Assembly: GCA_037954665.1 (NCBI GenBank)
Contig: JBBMOL010000066.1
Location: forward strand, 930,001 to 994,000
Source: Laguncularia racemosa
Taxonomy: Eukaryota; Streptophyta; Magnoliopsida; Myrtales; Combretaceae
Reading direction: 5' to 3'
DNA: 64,000 nucleotides
Both the position numbers and the translations under genes were made by a program. This document shows, one piece after another, positions 48,945 to 60,625 of this stretch; the stretch's first letter is position 1; each line of letters starts with the position of its first letter. The notes under the pieces are model-generated. The model did not search any database. It saw only the letters and a program-made list of their open reading frames with translations, and was not told the DNA's origin.

Positions 48945-49817
48945 TGATGTGCCTAAAAACGACTAAGCACAATCAAATAGGAGAAATTCCACAATTGGCA
49001 CGATCAACAACAATTGACTAGAACCCCTATTCATGTGGATTCAAGTGGAAATGATACTAAATTGTGATATAGATCAATGTAATAGTGAAATGAACAATAG
49101 ATAAGATATGGATGAATTAGAATTCCAATTGAATTGAATTGAATTCAAATTTGAAAATTATGAAACCTAATTCACGTGAAAGAAAGGAACAACAAATAGC
49201 ACCTAGATATGACTCACTAAGTACAATTTGTAAACAACAAGAAATGATTGACATTACTCACAATCGATTTCAAGTCAGTTCTCACCACAATTTCAAGGAT
49301 GAAATTGATAAGAGATCAATTGCAAGTAAGGAGGACCCTCATGGCAACAAAATGGGTGTTTTCTCAAAATTTCAAAAGCTTTCTAAAACCCTACTTAAGC
49401 AAGTATTTATACTTACTCCTTTTAGGGTAAAAGGTTCATAAAATTACAGCTATGCCACTTTTAGGGTAGCTAGTTCTAAAGACAATTACAAGCAAATGAA
49501 AGTTTCCTAAAAGAAAATTACAACATAAATGGTCCAAAGAACAACTACAAAATAAAAATAATAATATAAATCCTCAAAGAGCCAATGCATCGAAGCGATG
49601 TCAATTTTAGCGGGCAATTGGATAATAATTTGATGATGTCCTATAGTGATCAACAAATGTAAGTCATTTGGCATCCTGTGGAGAAATATGATTGTACTTG
49701 TAAGATTATTGCTCAAACATTTATTAGATAAAAGAAATACGGTGAAATATGAGTGATTTGAATCATCATCCAAATCGAGTTCTAAAAACATTTAGGTTGC
49801 CGAAAAAATTCCCATCA
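48945..49817 (-). repeat. 3' LTR of the nested element
   Basis: Plus-strand ends TGATGTGCCTAAAAA and ATTCCCATCA. Partner of 52887-53766. A 100-codon plus-strand frame inside it also appears in the other LTR and has no known domain. Confidence 0.9.
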
Positions 49818-49903
49818 TCTCCTTGGGCTTCTGAAAGATTTGCCCTCAAATCTAGAGGGTCATTTCTAGAACTGAACCCGGATATCTCTGTTGGCCTGTT
49901 CTC

Positions 49904-51709
49904 CTAGTTACCAGATGTAATGGAAGTAGTTCTGATTTGCTCCTGAAATTGGTGCACCTTAGATGGAGTCATAGGCAATAGTACTATTTGAGACCCTCCT
50001 ATACTGAACATATAGGTGTTTCTGAAACCATCATGTAACACCTTCCGATCAAACATCCAGGGCCTACCCAACAACAAGTAGAACGTACATATAAGGATCA
50101 CGTCACATATAATCTCATCGTGATACTTCTGCTTAACACTTACAGGCACCTTTGCCCTTAACGTAACATGCATACTACCTCGATTATCCAACCAATGCAA
50201 GTTATAAGAGCTAGGATGTGGACTAGTAGATAATTGTAATTTGTCTACTAATGCAGTAGATATAACATTCATGCAACTACCACTATCAATGATGAGTACA
50301 CAAAGGTTACCTCTGATCTTGTAAGAAGTGTGGAATATGTTCTCCCTCTGTATGTCCCTAGCATTAAGAGATAAGGTCAGAGTCCTACATAACACATTAA
50401 TGGGTAAATATTGTTCACCTACACCCTTCTCATGTGTTTCTATAGTCTAATCATCATAGTACTCCTACAGTGCGACAGATAGATCTGTAGGCTCAACCTA
50501 TTCCTTCTCATCCTCAATATCCTCTCCAGCACCCTCTATAATGGTCATAACCCTCTTGTTTGGACACTATGCTACCATATGCCCAAATCCCATGCATTTA
50601 AAGCATTTGATTTTGTGTATCTTTCCACTAGTAGATCCTAGAGCAGTCTGCTTTACGTCTAGTGCTATTACCTCTTCACCCTTCCTAGAGGGTATATTTT
50701 CCCTATCAATGCTAAGGGTAACTCTGTCCACTACTCTCACTGTCTCACCTACTACCTTTGTCCCTCCCGATCAACCATCAACTACTACAAGCCTGGTAGT
50801 AGTACTGGGTCTACTACTCGGAATCCTAAATAAGTTAGATCGCCTTTGCCTCTCCACTTTCAAGGCCAATTGAACAGCCTCATCAAGTGTATTATATCGC
50901 TACAGCTCGACAACACACGCTATCTCATATTTTAACCTTGAGACAAAGCATGCTAGGGTTTGTTCTGGATGCTCGATTGACCCACATCTAATCATGAGGG
51001 TTTTAAATTCTTGCACATAATCATCAACCATCTTGCTTCCCTGCCTCAATGTTTGTAAACGCATGAACAGTTCCTGTCTATAGTGCTCAAGAATAAATTT
51101 TTTTCTTAGAATCCTCTTCATGTCCCTCCATGTCTGTATCTCATTCTCCTCATCCCTACGCTTGCTGATAATCAGATATTTCCACCATAAGGTAGCATAT
51201 CCTATAAATTCAATGGCAGCCAGTCGGACTCGGGTGTTATCATCGATCTCATAGCATTTAAAGAGACCTTCAACCTTGTCCTCCTAGTTTAGAGAATCAT
51301 CAACTGATCCATTGCCATTAAAAGAAGGCATTTGCAGCTTCACATATTCCAATCCTTGAGGTGGCTTGAAATCCCTATTTGGATAAGGATTAGCCCCAAA
51401 GTTGACATCCCTCTCTTCCCTGTAAGGGTGATGATCTCCCTCCATCCTTCTACCCAGATTTCCTTCTCCCATTACCCTTTCTCTCTGAAGGATTTGTGGA
51501 GCTACCCAAGGTGGTGCCTAAGGGTTCACTACTGGTGGTTGTGGTAATGTCATCCTATCAATCCTAGTTGCCAAAGTAGCAACTATGGTAGTAAGATCCT
51601 AGAGCTGTTCTTCCAAAGTCCTCTTACCTACAGTATTATGACCCTGACCCCCACCAACCTAGCCATTGGCCTCATTGCCAATTCCTCCATTCACACTTTC
51701 GTTGGACAT
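49904..51709 (-). pseudogene. gag-protease frame of the nested element
   Basis: From ATG at 51709 (MSNESVNGGIGNEANG) to a stop at 49904 there are exactly 602 codons in one frame. Domains in order: a coiled N-terminal stretch; the gag core (VKLQMPSFNGNGSVDD, IEFIGYATLWW, MVDDYVQEFKTLMIRC); the zinc knuckle CFKCMGFGHMVA-stop-C near 50590; and a retropepsin with LIIDSGSCMNVIS (D-S-G intact) near 50290 and LLLGRPWMFD near 50060. About ten internal stops, read as TAG or TGA, interrupt it, but I found no frameshift. The frame ends just after the protease region (ITSGN), and pol does not follow. Confidence 0.8.
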
Positions 51710-52868
51710 GTTGTGATTTGAAGTAGTCCCACAATTTACAGCACACTCCTTCAATAACACCAACCCATACGTTTTAACAACTACAATAATATAATACCTC
51801 ACGTCTCAAAAATCTTCAAAGGCATAAGGAAATAATTTAGTACTCCAAGTTCAATAAATGAAGGACACATAAACAACTACCTTCAAGTAGATAGAATTAA
51901 ATTCAACTACAAGTGTTTAAGTAATTAGTTTAATTACTTTCACACTTTAGTGACTTGTTTGAAATCAAATTCTACTACTTAAACTTCTTTTTCTTGCCAC
52001 GGTTTCACACTACAAATAACCACAATGTGAAGCACCTCAACACATACAAAAACACACAACTCCACCGCCACACTACTTCTTTTTTACTCACGGTTCTACT
52101 CCAATTACGCCTCTAACACAATTGTCTATAATGTACACACCAAAAACCCACACCAAATGCACACAATCTTCACTAAATTTACAAAACACAACTCTACACA
52201 CATACACCTTCAAGTCACGGTGCAAATGACCCTTCTATTCAACACACACAACACAACTCTAACAACTTAATATTCTCCTTTTTACACTGCACTTCATACA
52301 CATATAACCATGGTGCAACAACCTTCCCAATACAACATACACAACACTTCACGTTGCAATCTATACTGCAATCCACATACAAAGGCAACAAATAATAATT
52401 CAAATAACTCCACTAAATGCAATCTTTTCCATAAAAGGTAAGATAATTAAAATTCAAACAATACTCCTTAATGTTACTCAAAAACTACTTCAAGTTAATG
52501 GATGTTTGAATTCAAATGATTTCCTTTTTTCCACACAATGCAATATGAAAATTGCAAACACACTACTCAATTTCCAAAACAAACAAGCAAGGATCACACT
52601 TCTTCTTTCTTCACAAATTTAGATACTTCCCAATTCCGAATTTGGTTCAGGAAATGCACTACTTCCTTCCTTTCCCTTCACGGTGAATTCAACAACAAAG
52701 GAGCTACAACAAGACCTCAAATTCTACTTCAGCATACAACAATTACAACTCCTCAACAACATATTCACACAATTCAATCCTTCACACACAATTTTTTATC
52801 AAAGTGAAGAACCCTAATTGATAATGAGGATCACGAAATCAACAAACACTAATATCTACTCTTAACTT

Positions 52869-52884
52869 GAGCTTTGATACCAAA
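52869..52884 (-). other. Primer-binding site, initiator-Met type, of the nested element
   Basis: Minus strand TTTGGTATCAAAGCTC lies two bases inside the 5' LTR and differs at few positions from the iMet complement. Confidence 0.8.
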
Positions 52885-52886
52885 TA

Positions 52887-53766
52887 TGATGTGCCTAAAA
52901 ATGACTAAGCACAATTAAATAACAAATGGGAGTAATTCCACAATTGGCGTGATCAACAACAATTGACTAAAACCCCTATCCATGTGGATTCAAGTGGAAA
53001 TGATATCGAATTGTGATATAGATCAATGTAATAGTGAAATGAACAATAGATAAGATATGGATGAATTAAAATTCCAATCAAATTGAATTAAATGCAAATA
53101 TGAAAATTATGAACCCTAATTCACGTGAAAGAAAGGAACAACAAATAGCACCTAGATATGACTCACAAAGTACAATTTGTAAACAACAAGAAATGATTGA
53201 TATTACTTATAATCGATTTCAAGTTGATTCTCGCCACAATTTCAAGGATAAAATTGATAAGAGATCAATTGCAACTAAGAAGGACCCCCACGGCAACAAA
53301 AGGGGTGTTTTCTCAAAATTTCAAAAGCTCCCTAAAAACTTACTTAAGCAAGTATTTATACTTACCCCCTTTAGGGTTAAAAGGTTCACAAAATTACAAC
53401 TATACCACTTTTAAGGTGGCCAGTTCTAAAGACAATTACAAGCAAATGAAAGTGTCCCAAAAGAAAATTACAACATAAATGTTCCAAAGAATAATTACAA
53501 AATACAAAAATAATATAAATCCTCAAAGAGCCAATGCATTGAAGGGATGTCAATCACAGTGGGCCATTAGACGATAATCTGATGATGTCCGGTAGCGATC
53601 AACAAATGTAAGTCATTTGGCATCTTGTGATGAAATATTATTGTACCTATAAGATTATTACTCAAACATTTATTAGATAAAAGAAATAAGGCGAAATATG
53701 AGTTATTTGGATCATCATCCAAATTGAGTTTTGAAAACATCTAAGTTGTCGGAAAAATTCCCAACA
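52887..53766 (-). repeat. 5' LTR of the nested element
   Basis: Plus-strand ends TGATGTGCCTAAAAA and ATTCCCAACA. Partner of 48945-49817. Confidence 0.9.
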
Positions 53767-55690
53767 TTTGGCTTACCTTATATATATATATATATCCTTA
53801 CTTAATCAACAGTAAGATTGAAACTTTGCTCTTTTGAGGGACCAAAGCTCGCTTATATTGACCTAGCTTGCTCTTTTATTTGTTTTTTTTATTTATTTAT
53901 TTAGATATTGGTTGAGAAGAATCACCAAGTGATAAATTTCATATGCCCCTTTCCCAAAAGATTAGAAAAGCTCTTAAAGTGGTTGAAAAGCAAATATATC
54001 ACTAACAAGCTTAGAAATACAACCATTTAAATTTATATTAGGGACTTTGACCTCTTTCACAACTCTAAATTCAATTATTAAATAACAAGTAAATTTGCAT
54101 TACTTAAATTTTATCCTAAAGCTTTGACTAATTATATCAAGTTTAAAAATGGTAAGTAAGGTGCACAAAATCACTATTCTTCATCTTTTGAATGCTAACC
54201 TTACAAAAATATGAGTATAATTTTAAGATTATAAACTTCAAAATATATCAACTTTAAAAGCTCATTTGCAATCTCATAAATGGGGGAATTTTAATTAACA
54301 AGTGCATTATGTGCTTCATTAAACTCAAATAAGACCTAAATATTTTCTCTCTTTAAAATATCCCTTCCCTACATTTAAATAAGACATTGTCCCCAATGTT
54401 GTCCTAATTAAACACAAGTAAGAAAAAAGGGTAAAAAAGAAATATAAGAAAAGGATACTAAAAAATTTCCTGGTTCATGCAGAGATAACAGTAGGAATTT
54501 TCCTAAATTGGAACAAGTAAAGAGAATTTGAATTGCAAAGATCAACAGTAGCATCATCATGGTTGTGAACTCTACCAAAATAAAAGTTCCAACCTACAGA
54601 TAAAACCAAGCAAAAACAGCAAAAATAAAGCAATCGAAACATTAGCCTATCCCAAGTCAAACAATTAAGTATACCAGAATCCAGCAGAGATAAAAATCTA
54701 TTCCCAAGTTGGGAGCTCAAAAGTATAGACCAAGATATTGAAGCAAATAACAGAAAATTAAAATCAAGCATTCCCATCATCGATTGTATGATCCTCCTCT
54801 TCACCCTCATCAAAACATGTGAGAGAAAAAAATTAATATAAAAGCAACATCAAAAATAATACATGCTCAAAATAAGATGGAAATGATGCTCAATTACAAC
54901 CATAATAGAAGATAGAGATAGTGTAGGAGCAAGAAAAAAACATGAAACATCATCAAATCCAAAATGGGGAACAAAATAATTTTTGCATAGCCTAGGCAAC
55001 ATGGCCGAGTAGAGAGGTGGTGTTGCGAATTGAATGTGTGCAAAACTAGCCCTCCCTTGTTGTATGGCCAAGCAAGAGAGTTAGTGCTGTGAACATATTG
55101 TGTGTAGAAGTTAGCCCTCCTTTGCTACATAGCCAAGCAAGAGAGGCAGTGTTACAAACAAAATGTGCATAAAAGTCAGCCTCTCCTTTTACGTAGCCAT
55201 GCTTGAGGCCAGGGTGGCTCCAAATCACAAAAAATTTTCTTTTTACATCCTTAAATGATTAGTTATGCTTCAAATTGCCCATTTTATAGTAGAAAAATTT
55301 TAAGTTTCCATCATTAATTTAACATATAATATGCACAAAATTCTTGGAGATTGGATGAAAACTTACCTTACTTTCTTTTAAAATTAAATCATACTAAAAT
55401 GTGCTTTTCCCCACACTTAACATTGAACTCACATTGTTTCATGAACAAGCAAAAACATCCTAACACCTACAATATTGACATAAAAATGGACTTATGATAG
55501 TGAAAAGCAAAGAAAACAAAAGGGCATTTTTTTAACGTCGTTGGCTCGATGTCCTTCAAATTTCTAAGCTCACAAAGCTGGTGATTGGAGTTTAAACTCC
55601 TCTTAGTTTTTATACACCCTTTCTCCTCCTAAATACAACTTTAGTCTCTTTTTGAAATTCTTAAAATGACAAATGTGAGAATCATAATAC
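53767..55690. other. Post-pol spacer of the Athila-like element
   Basis: Non-coding. On the minus strand, just after the pol deletion point, it contains a GACGTTAAAAAAATGC motif near 55530 resembling the conserved segment after the Athila integrase. A second PPT-like AAGTGTGGGGAAAAG lies near 55410, and a 64-bp tandem repeat lies at 55004. The short frames at 54475-55228 have no known domain. Confidence 0.45.
55004..55210. repeat. 64-bp imperfect tandem repeat, three full units
   Basis: Units start at 55004, 55067, 55132 and (partial) 55196, each opening GCCRAGYAGAGAG or GCCATGCTTGAGG and closing GCCCTCCYTTG-like. The period is 63-65 bp. GCATGGCY and GGCCATG words of the same kind occur in the element's own LTR near 59430-59530. 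Confidence 0.75.
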
Positions 55691-56029
55691 TTTTAATATT
55701 AGAAATTTTCCAAACAATGGCTCGTTTATGTGCCTTGAGGACTTTCAAAAGTTAGTGTTTTTGTTCAAAAGACAAATTTGAAGCAATAATAATTGGTAAC
55801 ATTGAATTTTCTACTAAAAAAGCATACTCTAAATAATTTGGAAGTTATTTAATTCCAAAACTGGTGGGTCGTTGATGAAAGTTTTAACCTTCCTTCACTT
55901 TCCTCTAATTCTTCAAAACCATCGTGAGGAGTAATTTCCTTAGTTGAATCAAGTTGTGTAACAATGATTCAACCTTTGAATTTGTCACATCATTTCCTTC
56001 TCCATGAACTTAGCTCAATTTTAACTTAT

Positions 56030-58187
56030 CCTTACATAATATCTCTTTAAAGTGCTTATCTACCAAAGAATCAACAACATCAATGGCATAACATGAATCA
56101 TTTGCACTTATTAGATACTTCAAAGCTAGAGTAATTTTTACCATCTATTCTTCATCTTCTACCCTCAAAGTATGCATGCCTTCCCCTACATCAATCAATG
56201 CCTTAGCTGTTGCAAGGAAAGGTCTTCCCAAAATTAAAGGTACATCCCTATCTTCATCTATATATAATATCACAAAATCAATAGGATAAATACAATTTCC
56301 CACTTTCACTAAAACATCTTCAATGATCCCCTAAGAATCTTTATAGAATGGTCAGCAAGTTGTAAACTCATTCGAGTAGGCTTAGGTTCAACAAGTTCTA
56401 ACTTCTTAAAGAAAGAATAAGGCATTAAGTTGATACTCGCCACCAAGTCAGCTAAAGCTTTTTCAATAATAATATCACCAACTACATAAGAAATTGTGAA
56501 ACTACCCAGATCCTTTAACTTTGGAGGAAGCTTGTTTTGAATAATGGATGAACAATTAGCTCCAACTTCAATAGTAGAAATATCCTCCAATCTCCTCTTG
56601 TTGGACAAAAGTTCTTTCAAGAACTTAGCATACTTTGGCATTTGTGAAAGTGTTTCAACAAAAGGAATGTTGCTATGCAATTGTTTGAAAAAATTAAGAA
56701 ATTTACCAAATTGCTCTTTGTCCTTGCTTTGATTAAGGCATGATGGACATGGAATCCATGGTTTGTACTTCTTTGTAGTTGAAGATGGTAATTTCTTTAT
56801 AAGCTCTAACTTTTCAGGTATCACTTCTTCTACCAAAGGCCTTTGACTTTCTTCTTTATCTTGTTCTTTTGGCTTCTGAGAGGGCAAATCCTTCCCACTT
56901 CTCAAAGTAATAGCTTTTGCTTGTTCCCTTGAATTAGGCTCGGTATTACTAGGAAGAGAACCCAGTTGTCTCTTAAACAACATATTAGCTAATTAGCCAA
57001 TTTGTTTCTCAAGGTTGTAGATAGAAGCTTCATGATTCTAATGTCTTGCCTTAGAGCTTTAAATGAATTAAGTAATAAAATCTTCCAAACTCACCTTCTT
57101 TTCTAATGGTGATAAAGCTAAGAGTTGAGGCATTGGTCGAGATGGTGGAAATTGTGGTCTTTGAAATTCCAAAGCTGGATAATTAACTCTCTGAGTGTTT
57201 GTATTACCATAGCTATGATTGGGGTGATTCCGCTAACTTGGATTATATATGTTGCCACAGGGATTGTTTTCTTGTCTATTTTGATTGCCCAAATAGTTAA
57301 CATGTTTTTTATGTTTAAAAAACCTGCTATGATCTTCAGATGATTCTCAAAATTAGATTGTTGGTGTTGATGCATTCTTGATACTAACAACTTGTTTACT
57401 TAGTGCATCCATCTTAGCAACAATAGTGGTCATGAAATCTACCTCATACAATCCAACTGCTCTTTGCTTACCTTGGTTGTTCCTTCAATGATAATTGTTC
57501 TTGGCCATGTCTTCAAAAAGCTTTAAGGACTCCTTTAGTGTCTTAGAATTCAAGTACCGTCAGCTACAACATCAACTAATTGTCTAGTGGCTGTATTGGG
57601 CCCATTTTAAAAGGTCTAAACTTTCGTTCATGGTGGCAATTGATGATGTGGACATTATCTTAATAACTCTTTCCACCTTTGTTAAGTATCATATAAAGTT
57701 TTGGCATCATTTTAAATAAAGGTGGAAATATCATTCCTTAACTTGGCAGTCTTGCACGGAGAAAAATAATTGTCCAAAAATTGCTTTACTATGTCAACTA
57801 AGTCTTGGCTTTCCCTCTCAATAAAAAAGGAAACAATCGCAATCACAATCGCACTGCATCATTCACAACTCCATTATTTTTAAAAGTTTCACAAATTTCT
57901 AAGAAGCTTTGAATATGTGCATGTGGATCTTCATCTAGTAATCCATCAAATTGACAATATTGCTATAAGAGTTGAATCACAACAACTTTCATCTCAAAAT
58001 TGTTAGCTCTAATTGAAGGCTTCACAATTGTTGGACCGGTGTCATCAAGTGTAAGCCTAGAATATTCCAAATTTGTTTTGTGATGTTCCTCAACCATGAT
58101 TTGTGTTTCGTCTTCTCCAAATAATTTTGCTTTTTCTTCCATCTCAGCCTTAATATCAAGAGCCTCTTCCTTAATTTTTGATTGCAT
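56030..58187 (-). pseudogene. Athila-like gag-protease remnant
   Basis: From 58187 (MQSKIKEEALDIKAEMEEKA) the translation reaches the gag core RANNFEMK, DEDPHAHIQSFLEICETFKNNGV and RLFPFLLRGKA. Further on, at 56983-56309, it reads AKAITLRSGKDLP, FGKFLNFFKQLHSNIPFVE and NKLPPKLKDLGSFTI. The protease active-site segment DLVASINLMP follows, where family members have D-x-G-A-S; the Gly is replaced by Val. After a frame break, VPLILGRPFLATAKALIDV is read near 56230. The motif order is diagnostic of Athila. Stops and at least one frameshift kill it. RT does not follow. Confidence 0.85.
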
Positions 58188-58420
58188 AGAAGAACTAACA
58201 ACAGTGTTCTTTCAAATCCTACGGATTGTCTTTTCAATCTTAAGATCTAGATTAAGAATATTTATAGAAAGATTCTTTGTCATGCACCAGCAAAACTCAA
58301 ACAATCACAAATTAGAATTATTCAAAAACAAAGGAAACAGAAGGAAACTAAACAATGAAAACTAATAAAAAAATGACTAAAGTAGTAGGCACTAAAGCTT
58401 TTCTTAATATTGCTTTGCTA

Positions 58421-58440
58421 GATCCTTGACAGCAGCGCTA
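58421..58440 (-). other. Primer-binding site, tRNA-Asp type, of the Athila-like element
   Basis: Minus strand TAGCGCTGCTGTCAAGGATC is a transition-rich variant of the Athila/Tat PBS TGGCGCCGTTGCCGGGGATC and lies six bases inside the 5' LTR. Confidence 0.75.
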
Positions 58441-58446
58441 AAAACT

Positions 58447-59758
58447 CGATGCGTGCTTACCGATCATATCAAATTCTAAATTTATAAACCTAATTAAATC
58501 TGCAATATGAGCTAAGCAGGTGTACCTATCTAATGTAACATAGATTTTAAGGTGTTATCCATAGGAATCTTAAAAACAATTACTATTTTTCTACTATTTA
58601 GCCTAAATTTTGAAGTGAGATTTATGATTCAAATACTAAACGACTAATCTTGCAACCTTAAGATCAATTATGTATGCTTTCAAAAGATGAATTCAATCAT
58701 AAAACATACCCCTCAACTTGATCCACCATAAGCATTAAAATTCTTATAATAATGAATTGATTAATGAATTATTCATGCTTTGCACTACAGGATCTCATCA
58801 GTTAAATTAATTACTCCCTTGAGTTAATTAATTCCTAGTCATACATGAGGTAGTGGAGACCTCTCCCTCACTAATGCCACATAAGATTACATGAAGTTCA
58901 GGATCGTTACAATAAAAATTAAATTCTTATGGTAGAAAATAGGGATTTCCCTACCTCTAGGTGAAATACGCAATTTCTCTATTCATGAAAATATATCCTA
59001 TTAGATGAAACCTTTTTCTATCTAATAAGAATCAAACATGCAATTAATTCATGTACAAATCAACCACAAGATAATTAAATCACATGAATAGATACAAAAA
59101 CATGAATTTTTCATTAATTAAGTAGCAATTCAATTCACATGGTTTAGGATTTCACAAAGTACAAGACAAGAGAAATTTACTCCTCCATGGAGTTTATAAT
59201 AAGCATAAAAGATCTAGAGAAGATAAAAGAATTCATGATGTAGAGATAAAACCCTTGTAATTGATGTCTTGAGATCTCCAATGATGTGTATGCAATTTCT
59301 CCCTTAAAGCTCTTCGTATTTTCTCTCTTAAGGTTTTGAACTCTAAATTTAAAATCACCTGATTACCTTAATACAAAATAATGGTGCTATTTATTACTTT
59401 TTAATATTTGTAGGTCACCACGACCTACTACATGGCCAGGCTTAGGGCGGGGTTGAGAAACAGATTTTGACTGCTTTCACTTTTGATGCTTACTATGGCC
59501 AGCCCTACCATTCAACATAGCCATGCTGAACACAGGGGCTAAAAAAGAAAATTTTGTTCCTTTGCAAAATTGCTCCAAACATGTTTAATTTGCATTGATT
59601 TCCCTTTAATCATCATAAAATATTCCAAATGAGCTCTTTAAACCCTAAAATGATTTTTTTTCATAAAATAAGTATCATCTTCTTCAATAAATTATAAGAA
59701 ATATATAACAAATAAGTCCAATTAAGCATAAGTAATAAGGGTCTTTTGACACTCATCA
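58447..59758 (-). repeat. 5' LTR of the Athila-like element
   Basis: Partner of 47131-48431. Its inner end has CG where the partner keeps TG, a single transition. ATATG follows the outer end. Confidence 0.9.
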
Positions 59759-59763
59759 ATATG

Positions 59764-60625
59764 TCATTATGAATGTGGAATTTACATAAATCTAAGGTCA
59801 TAATGTTTCTCTATTCTTGGATTAGATATAAATAGTATAAATTGTCCATCTCATCTCTTCAAAAAACCCTAAATTAATAAATAAGGTTAATAGAAATTAA
59901 AAGGAAAAAATTTAAGTCAATTAAAAAAAAGATTTACTAAGTTTAGGATCAAAATTTTCCAAAATAACCTTTTTTCCCTTGAACTGGGTTTTATTGAAAC
60001 TAGCTCTAAATTAGCATATTGATCCTAAATAAAATTCAAAAACCCTAATTAAGTGAATAAAATTATTACAGAACTAATTAAAGTCAATTTAAAAAGAAAA
60101 ACTTAGGTTTCAAGATCAATTTTACAAAAGGATAAAATGCCCATAAACTTGATTTGATTAAAGGATGACTAAGATTAGAGAGAGGTAAATTAATTTAGAG
60201 AATTAGAATGAAATAAACTTGGATAAAATGATGTTGAAATAAAGAATTAGAAAAGAAAATCTTACATGCCAAAATAGTGACTCTTAGCAACATATAATAA
60301 TTTGTCATGTTACTAAGTGGTCCTTATCGAGTCTAATTTTTTATTTTTTTTCATTTAGATTCCTAATTCAATTTATATTGGATCCTACGCTCATCTAATA
60401 TAAATCCTCGACTTGAACTAAAAATTTTATTTTATTTGGAGTCGCTACCCAACTGAAGTTAGGAAAAATTATTAAATTAAAACTAATTGAGCGGATTAAT
60501 TCTAATTTGGACAACTAGTCGATGGAATCTCATTTTTTTATTTTTTGTAAATAGAAAAAGAAGAAAGTAAAACTAGAGATTCTTGACTCGGGGGGGCTAA
60601 TCTATTAAAACTCTAAAGTTACCAC
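59764..60625. other. Intergenic DNA, possible older LTR-element debris
   Basis: An imperfect duplication of an AT-rich unit (about 59860-59990 and 60040-60170, both with AGTCAATT and TAGG-TCAA words) is seen. At 60440-60600 the words GGAGTCGCTACCCAACT and GACTCGGGGGGGCTAA recall Tat/Ogre-like non-coding regions. No coding domain or LTR pair supports this further. Confidence 0.3.

Larger units (their letters stand above)
48945..53766 (-). mobile_element. Nested non-autonomous LTR element encoding only gag and protease
   Basis: LTRs of 873 and 880 bp (3' at 48945-49817, 5' at 52887-53766) flank an iMet-type PBS, a gag-protease frame and a purine-rich AAGCCCAAGGAGA tract. No RT, RNase H or integrase is present, and only about 90 bp separate the end of the protease frame from the 3' LTR. 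Flanks TTCAG (48940-48944) and TTTGG (53767-53771) differ by two transitions and may be the decayed TSD. It lies in the same orientation as its Athila-like host and must be younger than it. Confidence 0.85.
47131..59758 (-). mobile_element. Athila-like Ty3/gypsy element with nested insertion, lacking most of pol
   Basis: LTRs of about 1.3 kb (5' at 58447-59758, 3' at 47131-48431) are flanked by a perfect ATATG duplication (47126-47130 and 59759-59763). An Asp-type PBS and Athila gag-protease motifs follow the 5' LTR on the minus strand. A PPT (GTGTGGGGAAG) precedes the 3' LTR. Reverse transcriptase, RNase H and integrase are missing: the coding trace jumps from the start of pol (about 55.70 kb) to the post-integrase spacer (about 55.64 kb). 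A second LTR element (48945-53766) sits in the 3' spacer. Without it the host element would be about 7.8 kb. Confidence 0.9.

Noticed and set aside
49139..49441. 100-codon frame repeated at 53100-53414, first taken for a duplicated gene
   Set aside because: Both copies lie inside the two LTRs of the nested element, so the duplication is simply the LTR pair.
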